A stretch of 7,495 nt of DNA from Akkermansiaceae bacterium UBA4145 (GTDB taxonomy: Bacteria; Verrucomicrobiota; Verrucomicrobiia; Verrucomicrobiales; Akkermansiaceae), in contig DFWB01000223.1 of the NCBI GenBank assembly GCA_002380675.1, positions 1 to 7,495 on the forward strand. The letters are read 5' to 3'. Below the pieces are notes generated by a model. The model had not been told where the DNA came from. It searched no databases and saw only the letters and a program-made list of their open reading frames with translations. Shown in pieces: positions 1-6,112 of the stretch; within the stretch, counting starts at the first letter, position 1; every line of letters starts with the position of its first letter. Made by a program: the position numbers and the translations under genes.

Positions 1-945
1 TGGCGCGCGGGCGCCCGAATCGCAAATATGGAGTTTATCCAGTTTCACCCAACATGCTTTTACAATCCCGCCGCTACCGGGCCGGAGGCTCGCTCCTTCC
101 TGATTTCGGAGGCCTTGAGAGGCGAGGGAGCAGTTTTGCTGAACGACAAGGGTGAGGACTTTACGCTCGGCTACGATGAGCGAGGCTCGCTCGCTCCGCG
201 GGATATCGTGGCTCGATCGATTGACACGGAAATCAAGAAAACCGGGGCAAGCTGCGTCTACCTTGACATCACCCATAAGCCAAACGGGTTCATCGCTGAA
301 AGGTTTCCCTTCATCCACAGGACCCTTCTTGAGTTCGGACATGACGCCGAAAAGACCCCGATCCCAGTCGTCCCCGCTGCGCACTACCAATGTGGCGGAG
401 TGGTAGCCAAACCCGACGGCTCCACCAACCTTCGCGGTCTCTTCGTCATCGGAGAAGCCGCGTGTACCGGACTCCATGGAGCCAATCGCCTGGCATCTAA
501 CAGCCTGCTGGAGGGCAACGTCATGGCTCGAAAGGCGCTTGCCACAATGATCACGCATCTTGGCTCAGGGAAACTCGCGCCTGCTCCACCCATCCCAGAG
601 TGGGAGCACGGAGACACTGCTCCTCCTGATGAGCTTGTGAATATCTACCACAATTGGGACGAGATTCGTCGCACGATGTGGGACTATGTTTCAATTGTGC
701 GGACCGATAAGCGCCTACTGAGAGCAAGCTTTCGCCTCCGAAACCTTGCCCGGGAAGTCCGTGATTTCTATTGGGGTTACCGAGTGAATTCTGACATCTT
801 GGAACTTCGAAACCTTGTCACTGTTGCGTCCCTGGTGGTGGACTGCGCCATGCAGCGCAAGGAATCCCGCGGGATACACTATACCCTTGATTACCCGGGA
901 ACAGACCCTCGCTTCAGGCAGGATACTATCATCTGCAGGCCCTGA
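1..945 (+). CDS. nadB: L-aspartate oxidase, C-terminal part (5' end outside window)
   Basis: NadB is the FAD-dependent cytoplasmic enzyme that oxidises L-aspartate to iminoaspartate, which NadA (quinolinate synthase) then uses in de novo NAD synthesis. The reading frame is open from the first base (WRAGARIANMEFIQFHPT), so the ATG at 28 is an internal methionine. About 314 residues are visible, against roughly 540 for the whole E. coli protein; the N-terminal FAD-binding part lies to the left. Visible family motifs, numbered within the fragment, are MEFIQFHPT (10-18), EALRGEGA (37-44), RDIVARSID (67-75), AAHYQCGGV (126-134) and the FAD/active-site stretch GEAACTGLHGANRLASNSLLEG (about 151-172). 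The C-terminal helical domain ends with the family-typical ESRGIHYTLDYP segment. The HPT, RDIVAR, AHY and NRLASNS motifs supply substrate-contacting His and Arg residues in characterised NadB enzymes, and all are kept, so the enzyme is probably active. The motif set distinguishes it from succinate dehydrogenase or fumarate reductase flavoprotein subunits. No nadA or nadC is seen in this window. Confidence 0.96.
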   Translation, partial: WRAGARIANMEFIQFHPTCFYNPAATGPEARSFLISEALRGEGAVLLNDKGEDFTLGYDERGSLAPRDIVARSIDTEIKKTGASCVYLDITHKPNGFIAERFPFIHRTLLEFGHDAEKTPIPVVPAAHYQCGGVVAKPDGSTNLRGLFVIGEAACTGLHGANRLASNSLLEGNVMARKALATMITHLGSGKLAPAPPIPEWEHGDTAPPDELVNIYHNWDEIRRTMWDYVSIVRTDKRLLRASFRLRNLAREVRDFYWGYRVNSDILELRNLVTVASLVVDCAMQRKESRGIHYTLDYPGTDPRFRQDTIICRP

Positions 946-1034
946 GCAGAACAGAGCCAGAGCACGGGAAAGCCTACTCGTCAACATCGCCCTCTGGCCG
1001 AGGATCTTTCAAGGCTGCAATTGCCTCTGCCGTT

Positions 1035-3314
1035 ATGTCTGCTTTATTCAGGGGCATGGGTATTTCCCCTCACTCTCTTATCCGCTGGCTATCATTCCTT
1101 CTGGCGGCCCTCCTTCTCCCTGCCCTCTCCTCAGCTGAGGAAGAAATCGAGAACCAAGTTTCTTCCCTGCTACGCAGGATGACCCTAGAGGAGAAAGCGG
1201 GCCAGATGACCCAATTGACTCTGGGCGCCGTTTCGAGCGGTGAGGCGAATTCCGAGAATCCAGAGGCACACGAATTCGACACGGACAAACTTCGCCATGC
1301 GCTGATCAACAAGCACGTTGGATCTATTCTGAACGTTCACAACGTCGCATTCAGTATTAAACAATGGAATGAACTGCTTTCCGAGATACAAACGGTCGCT
1401 ACCAAGGAAACCAGACTTAAGATTCCAATCCTCTATGGAATCGACAGCGTCCACGGAGCAAATTACGTGCGGGAGGGAACCCTGTTTCCGCACAATTTGG
1501 GACTAGCCGCGACCCGCAACCGCCTTCTGGTTGAACGCTGCCACGCAGTCACAGCCTTGGAGACCAGGTCTGCTGGAATTCCTTGGAATTTCGGCCCTTC
1601 CCTCGACGTTGGCCGGCAACCGCTCTGGTCCCGCTATGTCGAGACCTTCGGGGAAGACGTCTATATCACCAGGGTCATGGCAGAGGCAGCTATCCGGGGT
1701 TTGCAAGGATCTTCCCTTTCCTCCCCGAAATCAGTAGCTGCTACCGCAAAACATTTTCTCGCCTACAGCCTTCCCGCCAGCGGACACGATCGTACCCAGA
1801 CACTGCTTCCGGAGCACGACCTCCGGGAATATTTCCTACCACCCTTCACAACCGCGATCGAACAGGGAGTGCAGGCAATCATGGTGAACTCTGGTGAAGT
1901 GAATGGAATCCCGGTCCATGCCAGTCATGAAATGCTAAGCGAGCTTCTTAGGGAAGAACTGAAGTTTGACGGAGTGATCGTCAGCGACTGGGAGGACGTG
2001 AAAAAACTCCATAACCTCCACCGGGTCGCACCTGACCTTAAGGAAGCTGTTCGTATCGCAGTGCACGCTGGAATCGACATGTGCATGGCCCCCTACGATT
2101 TTCATTTTTCCAATAACTTGATCAAGCTGGTAGAGGAAGGGGCCCTATCCGAGAGCCGACTGGATGAATCCGTACGAAGGATCCTCCGGATGAAGTTTTC
2201 TCTCGGCCTCTTTGACAACCCCGTCCTGCCGGCCTCCACTGCCGGGGAAATCGGCAGCGAGGAGGCCCACGAGACTTCTCTCCAAGCAGCTCGGGAGTCC
2301 CTGGTCCTTCTCAAGAATGAAGGAGTGTTACCTCTCAAGAGGAAGGGTCAGATCCTTCTCACTGGTCCAGGATGCCGCTCACTTGCTGCTCTGCATGGGT
2401 CATGGTCCTACACATGGCAGGGAACAGATGAAGCCGCATACCCGGAAGGCCTCGAGACCATCCTGCAATCCTTCAACAACGGGCACGGGCGCGAAAATGT
2501 ACTTTGGGCCCGGGGCGCGCAATGGGATGGCTCCACCGACTTTGACTACGCTATGAATAAGGCGCGGAATGCAGACATCGTGGTTTGTGTCCTCGCTGAG
2601 AAGCCCAGCACTGAAACCCCCGGAAACATTCCCGACCTCTCGATGCCTGATAATCAGCTTCGCCTCGTACGGCGTCTCGCCACAGGAAAACCACTGATCC
2701 TTATTGTCCTCGGCAATCGCCCCCGTCTCATCACCGAGATAGCGGGCCACTGTCATGCAATTATTTATGCAGGACAGCCCGGCCCCCATGGAGGAAAAGC
2801 TCTCTATGAATTGCTGACGGGCCAATTCAACCCCTCAGGCCGCCTGCCATTCACCTACCCTCGCCACCCGAACAGCCTTTTGACCTACGATCACAAGCAC
2901 AGCGACAGCGTAGGACCTGACAAGGAAACCCCTGGATTCAACCCGCTCTACGAATTTGGGCACGGCCTTAGCTACACCTCCTTTACCTTCAGTGATCTCA
3001 AGTTGAATTCATCTACTCTAACGAAGGAGGATGATATTATTCTTTCCGTCAAAGTTACCAACACGGGCTCACGACGGGGCAAGGAGACAGTGGACGTTTT
3101 CACCCGCGATCTCTTTGCCTCGATCACGCCTTCAGTAAAGCGTCTTCGCGCTTTCCGCCAGGTTGAACTCGAGGCCGGAGAAGCCAAAAACGTCACTTTG
3201 AAAATACCGGTCAAGGAACTTGCTTATCACGGATTGGAAAACGCTCCTGTGATTGAGCCCGGGGAGTTTGATGTGATGGTAGGGGAACTCACGGAGAGAA
3301 TCCGAGTAAAGTAA
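1035..3314 (+). CDS. Secreted glycoside hydrolase family 3 protein (beta-glucosidase / exo-beta-glucanase type)
   Basis: This is a 759-aa exported GH3 enzyme, a retaining hydrolase that removes terminal beta-linked sugars (usually glucose) from oligo- or polysaccharides. Residues about 12-35 look like a Sec signal peptide: arginine at 17, a Leu/Ala-rich core (WLSFLLAALLLPAL), then SSA before EEE. The GH3 N-terminal barrel follows, with MTLEEKAGQMTQ (49-60), YGIDSVHGANYV (134-145), FPHNLGLAAT (151-160), KHFLAYS (239-245) and GVIVSDWEDV (313-322); D318 is the expected nucleophile. The alpha/beta sandwich domain starts at SLVLLKNEGVLPLK (422-435). It contains a WSYTWQGTDE loop (457-466) and AEKPSTETPGNIPDLSMP (521-538), which resembles the acid/base loop of plant ExoI-type GH3 enzymes; E527 is the candidate acid/base. 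A fibronectin III-like domain follows YEFGHGLSYTSF (639-650). The length fits BglX-like three-domain enzymes. Exact substrate is not readable from sequence. The start is uncertain: ATG 1056, in frame, would also retain the signal peptide, and neither start has a good ribosome-binding site. Confidence 0.93.
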   Translation: MSALFRGMGISPHSLIRWLSFLLAALLLPALSSAEEEIENQVSSLLRRMTLEEKAGQMTQLTLGAVSSGEANSENPEAHEFDTDKLRHALINKHVGSILNVHNVAFSIKQWNELLSEIQTVATKETRLKIPILYGIDSVHGANYVREGTLFPHNLGLAATRNRLLVERCHAVTALETRSAGIPWNFGPSLDVGRQPLWSRYVETFGEDVYITRVMAEAAIRGLQGSSLSSPKSVAATAKHFLAYSLPASGHDRTQTLLPEHDLREYFLPPFTTAIEQGVQAIMVNSGEVNGIPVHASHEMLSELLREELKFDGVIVSDWEDVKKLHNLHRVAPDLKEAVRIAVHAGIDMCMAPYDFHFSNNLIKLVEEGALSESRLDESVRRILRMKFSLGLFDNPVLPASTAGEIGSEEAHETSLQAARESLVLLKNEGVLPLKRKGQILLTGPGCRSLAALHGSWSYTWQGTDEAAYPEGLETILQSFNNGHGRENVLWARGAQWDGSTDFDYAMNKARNADIVVCVLAEKPSTETPGNIPDLSMPDNQLRLVRRLATGKPLILIVLGNRPRLITEIAGHCHAIIYAGQPGPHGGKALYELLTGQFNPSGRLPFTYPRHPNSLLTYDHKHSDSVGPDKETPGFNPLYEFGHGLSYTSFTFSDLKLNSSTLTKEDDIILSVKVTNTGSRRGKETVDVFTRDLFASITPSVKRLRAFRQVELEAGEAKNVTLKIPVKELAYHGLENAPVIEPGEFDVMVGELTERIRVK

Positions 3315-3353
3315 AGCGAGAGAGGACCACAGATCATAATTTTTTCACTCGCT

Positions 3354-4193
3354 ATGCCTCAGAGTTCCAAACGGCGACTTTCCGCCCACCTGTTCTGCGG
3401 AATCATCCTCACCCAGTGGATCGGGGTCTTACCGACCTGGTGCCAGCAAGGACCAAAAGTCACCTCCCCCACTGCGGCACCGCCAAATCCATATCAATAC
3501 CGCAAAACGGTTTACCCTTGGCGGCTGCACGTTACCGCGACAATTTTTTGGATCGGTGAAAAACCCGGTGGACGCAACACCACATCCAACCACCAGTCAT
3601 CGTGGGACGGGCAGTGGGAAAAAAACTACGGAGGTTACGACGATCCGAATCCAGCAGCGCGAGCCAACTACGCACCTAAAGCATTCCGACCGGGCCTGAA
3701 TTCATTTTACGTCGCTCTACCATACAACGACTGTCTGAATTACCGCCGCCATCGCCCTGAGGCCTCACGCGTCATCCCATGGTTTTACCGTTACAACCCA
3801 CGCCCGGGAAAGTCTGTCTGCAAGGGCCGATGGATCCAGCTCTATAATGGCCGAAAGGTATGCTACGCTCAGTGGGAAGACTGTGGGCCGTGGGTAACAG
3901 ACGACTGGCAATACGTGTTTAGAGGCCAACCCCCTCGCAGCAAAAACGCTGGCATTGATGTCTCTCCGGCTGTCCGCGATTATATGGGATTAAAATCTGG
4001 CGACAAACTTCACTGGCGATTTGTCGAATTCGGAGGCGTCCCCCGTGGCCCCTGGTCGTGGTATGGATCCAACAATCCTTTCGTTAATCCTGAGGCAGAT
4101 CCTGATGTTGCCGTTATTCGCCAACTTCGTGCCTATCTTGAGCAGAAACGAATTGAAGAATTTCGCAGACTGCAAGCCCCTCCGCCCCGTTAA
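3354..4193 (+). CDS. Secreted hypothetical protein with RlpA/expansin-like double-psi beta-barrel signature
   Basis: This 279-aa protein has no function I can name with certainty. Residues 1-31 look like an export signal: KRR at 6-8, then a hydrophobic stretch LFCGIILTQWIGVLP and CQQG. C30 lacks a good lipobox, so a lipoprotein is not supported. A proline-rich linker (34-47) follows, then an aromatic- and Gly/Asn-rich segment (50-110). Residues about 116-225 resemble a double-psi beta-barrel: NSFYVALPYND (116-126), GRWIQLYNGRKVCYAQWEDCGPW (158-180) and AGIDVSPAVRDYMGLKSGD (199-217). The last two parallel the 'V.V.DRGPF' and 'IDLS.AA...LG...G' blocks of RlpA and the equivalent Asp-containing block of bacterial expansins; D176 and D202 align with their conserved acidic positions. 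I see no clear counterpart of the RlpA catalytic-loop histidine. Four cysteines in the mature domain (127, 156, 170, 177) could form disulfides. The tail (250-275) is a charged predicted helix. It starts 39 bp after the GH3 gene on the same strand, suggesting co-transcription and a related role on wall or extracellular polysaccharide (inference). It could instead be a purely structural binding domain. Confidence 0.78.
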   Translation: MPQSSKRRLSAHLFCGIILTQWIGVLPTWCQQGPKVTSPTAAPPNPYQYRKTVYPWRLHVTATIFWIGEKPGGRNTTSNHQSSWDGQWEKNYGGYDDPNPAARANYAPKAFRPGLNSFYVALPYNDCLNYRRHRPEASRVIPWFYRYNPRPGKSVCKGRWIQLYNGRKVCYAQWEDCGPWVTDDWQYVFRGQPPRSKNAGIDVSPAVRDYMGLKSGDKLHWRFVEFGGVPRGPWSWYGSNNPFVNPEADPDVAVIRQLRAYLEQKRIEEFRRLQAPPPR

Positions 4194-4199
4194 TCTTCT

Positions 4200-4224
4200 G
4201 TCCGCCTCCGGCAAGTTGGCAGAC
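4200..4224. terminator. Possible stem-loop between convergent genes
   Basis: The 48-bp gap between the two convergent genes contains an imperfect inverted repeat: GTCCGCC (4200-4206) and GGCAGAC (4218-4224), separated by 11 nt. Read on the minus strand, after waaA, it forms a 7-bp stem with one G-U wobble; on the plus strand it has one C-A mismatch. There is no U-tract on either side, so a canonical intrinsic terminator is not shown. The position fits a shared transcription end, but the call rests mainly on location. Confidence 0.25.
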
Positions 4225-4241
4225 TTCTCAACATCGAGATC

Positions 4242-5543
4242 TCAATCCGGATCCTGCTCCCCACAATCCTCGATAAGAGCTCTTAGCTGCATGATAATTC
4301 GATCTGTTGCGCCACGGTGCTTGTCGATTGTGGCTCTGGCATTGTCGGTCAGGCTTTGGCGCCGTTGATCCGATGCCAGAATAGCCCGAAGCGTCTCAGC
4401 GATCTCCCCCTGACTGACACACTCGATTGCCGAGGCGGTGCGAAGCTCACTGACCAATGGCTCAAAATTGCTCATGTCCGGTCCACACACCACTGGGGCA
4501 TCCACGAGGATGGCCTCAACGGGATTCTGTCCACCGCGACCAAGAAAACTCTTTCCAATCACCACGATATCAGCAAGTGCAGTCCAGTCGCCCAGTTCCC
4601 CGGTGGAATCTACCAAAAATACAGCAGCTTCTGGTTTTTCTGGAGACTTGAACCTACTACGCAGAACCACCTCAAAACCCGCAGTTTCCAAATCAGATAG
4701 GACAACTTGCCGGCGCTCCACGTGTCGGGGCAGTAATACTGCCAAGGCGCCGGGAACTTCACGAATCGCCTCGGCGATAAGACGCTCCTCCCCGTGATGA
4801 GTGCTCGCTGCCAGCACTATTGCTCTTTCCGAGCCAAAACTCTCGAGCATATCCCTGAATTCGATCCTCTCCATCGGAGCTTGGACTCCATCGAGGTCAA
4901 ACTTGAGGCTTCCAGTAATGACTAGACGCTCCGGACAAATGCCAATCTTTATCCAGCTTTCCGCGTGCTCTTCTGCCTGCACACATACAGTCCTGATTTG
5001 GTTCAGCATAGGTGCGGCTATCCACTTCACTCGCTGGTATCGCCGTGCTGAACGCTCCGACAAACGCGCATTAGCCAGAGCCACCGGAATTCGGCTCTGC
5101 CCGCTCACATGAAGGAGGTTCGGCCAGATCTCGGAGTCGATGAGAACGATCAGGATGGGATTAAAGCGATGAAATACGGATCGCAGAACAGGAGGAAAAT
5201 CCAAGGGACTGTAAATCACTCGAACTCCCTCCGGCGCTTCTTTGTCAGCCACCTGAAATCCTGTTGAAGTTGTAGCCGCAATCACAAACTGCCTCAGGGA
5301 GTCACATTGCTGCCACTGCGTAATTAACCGAAGCGCCATCCGAACCTCCCCCACGCTAACCGCATGAACATAGATCGTTTCCCGGGCCTCCTCATCAGAA
5401 CAGCCCCGGTAAATTCCGATTCGCTGGAGAAGACGCCAGTCCAGACCTCCTCGACGGGCCATCCTAATCACCCACGCCGGTGCAGCGAGCAGGCAGAACA
5501 CAGGCAGGAGAAGGTTGTAGATTAACCGCACCCACGCATTCAT
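4242..5543 (-). CDS. waaA: 3-deoxy-D-manno-octulosonic acid (Kdo) transferase
   Basis: WaaA (KdtA) is the inner-membrane-anchored GT-B glycosyltransferase that moves Kdo from CMP-Kdo to lipid IVA, the first step of LPS inner-core assembly at the cytoplasmic face. The 433-aa length matches the usual size of about 420-440 aa. A hydrophobic N-terminal anchor (residues about 7-27, YNLLLPVFCLLAAPAWVIRM) is followed by the N-terminal domain with HAVSVGEV (60-67), where E66 is the expected catalytic base, AATTSTGFQVA (89-99), SPLDFPP (112-118), DSEIWPNLL (136-144) and NARLSERSARRY (158-169). The CMP-Kdo-binding C-terminal domain has GSLKFD (211-216), AASTHHGEE (246-254), LLPRHVERR (270-278), DSTGELGDWTALADIVVIGKSF (312-333) and GGQNPVEA (337-344). 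Differences from the proteobacterial consensus are DSE for ETE before WPN, GKSF for GGSL, and GGQNP for GGHNP; these are conservative and I take them as lineage features. It starts 20 bp after rsmD, on the same strand, with no clear Shine-Dalgarno. Whether it adds one, two or more Kdo residues cannot be read from sequence. Confidence 0.95.
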   Translation of the reverse strand: MNAWVRLIYNLLLPVFCLLAAPAWVIRMARRGGLDWRLLQRIGIYRGCSDEEARETIYVHAVSVGEVRMALRLITQWQQCDSLRQFVIAATTSTGFQVADKEAPEGVRVIYSPLDFPPVLRSVFHRFNPILIVLIDSEIWPNLLHVSGQSRIPVALANARLSERSARRYQRVKWIAAPMLNQIRTVCVQAEEHAESWIKIGICPERLVITGSLKFDLDGVQAPMERIEFRDMLESFGSERAIVLAASTHHGEERLIAEAIREVPGALAVLLPRHVERRQVVLSDLETAGFEVVLRSRFKSPEKPEAAVFLVDSTGELGDWTALADIVVIGKSFLGRGGQNPVEAILVDAPVVCGPDMSNFEPLVSELRTASAIECVSQGEIAETLRAILASDQRRQSLTDNARATIDKHRGATDRIIMQLRALIEDCGEQDPD

Positions 5544-5563
5544 TACTTTCGAAGGTATCGAGA

Positions 5564-6112
5564 CTACTCCCTAGCGTAAAACAGAATCGAGCTCCTGCCG
5601 TAGGTCCGTCGATCTATCATCTGCCATCCGGGGGCCTCCATCTCCTCTCGATTAGCCTCCACCTCGATAATCAGGATCCCGTCATCTGCCAATTGCCCCG
5701 CTAGCGATGGATCCTGCATTAAATCACCGGCACAATCTCTACTGCTATTCGATGCGTATGGCGGATCTGCCATGATGAGATCAAAACTTTCGTCAGCCGT
5801 GAGCAGATACTCATAAGCATCCCCCTCCTGAACTCTGGCGCACTCCTCCAAGCCCAGCTTTTCCAGATTCTCCCTGATACACCGGGCTGCATCTCGACTT
5901 CGCTCTACAAAAACCGCTTTCTCCGCTCCCCTGCTGAGAGCCTCTATTCCTAGAGCCCCGGAGCCCGCGAAAAGATCAAGCACCATGCCTCCCGCAAGAC
6001 GACCTTGCAGAATTGAAAAAAGGGCCTCCCTCAGCCGGTCAGTGCTGGGCCGCGTCAATTGGGGCGGCACCTTTAAAGGCATCCTCCGCGCCCTGCCTGC
6101 GATCACTCTCAT
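5564..6112 (-). CDS. rsmD: 16S rRNA (guanine(966)-N2)-methyltransferase RsmD
   Basis: RsmD uses S-adenosylmethionine to methylate N2 of G966 (E. coli numbering) of 16S rRNA in the assembling 30S subunit, in the cytoplasm. The 182-aa protein has the full family pattern: RVIAGRARRMPLKVP at the N terminus (2-16), TRPSTDRLREALFSIL (20-35), the SAM-binding motif VLDLFAGSGALGIEALSRGA (44-63), the acidic residue ending the next strand (FVE, 68-70), EGDAYEYL (96-103), and catalytic motif IV ADPPYAS (115-121) that positions the target guanine. The end, YGRSSILFYARE, is also typical. Length agrees with family members of about 180-200 aa. Its ATG overlaps the stop of the upstream AsmA-like gene (ATGA, 6109-6112) and no Shine-Dalgarno precedes it, so translation is probably coupled to the upstream gene. 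In many bacteria rsmD sits next to coaD; here the downstream neighbour is waaA. Confidence 0.95.
   Translation of the reverse strand: MRVIAGRARRMPLKVPPQLTRPSTDRLREALFSILQGRLAGGMVLDLFAGSGALGIEALSRGAEKAVFVERSRDAARCIRENLEKLGLEECARVQEGDAYEYLLTADESFDLIMADPPYASNSSRDCAGDLMQDPSLAGQLADDGILIIEVEANREEMEAPGWQMIDRRTYGRSSILFYARE
6109..6112 (-). promoter_or_regulatory. ATGA stop/start overlap (likely translational coupling)
   Basis: On the minus strand the four bases ATGA contain both the rsmD start (ATG) and the TGA stop of the AsmA-like gene. The bases just upstream read TTTCTTCCC, which cannot pair with the 16S anti-Shine-Dalgarno. Initiation on rsmD therefore likely depends on ribosomes terminating on the upstream gene (inference). 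Confidence 0.6.

Noticed and set aside
956..998. Inverted repeat GCCAGAG (956-962) / CTCTGGC (992-998) after nadB, as a possible terminator
   Set aside because: The arms are only 7 bp with a 29-nt loop and no T-tract follows; likely chance.
1021..1048. TTGCCT...TTTATT as a sigma-70-like promoter for the GH3 gene
   Set aside because: Both boxes are weak and the -10 falls inside the likely coding start, so it cannot be supported.
2400..2825. Minus-strand 141-aa open frame inside the GH3 gene
   Set aside because: It is antisense to well-conserved GH3 coding sequence, has no recognisable motif and no start signal.
3335..3340. CATAAT as a -10 box before the double-psi barrel gene
   Set aside because: No -35-like element at the proper spacing, and the 39-bp gap fits read-through from the GH3 gene.
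4317..5112. Several plus-strand open frames of 64-127 aa opposite waaA
   Set aside because: They are shadows of the strongly conserved waaA coding frame, with no protein family features.
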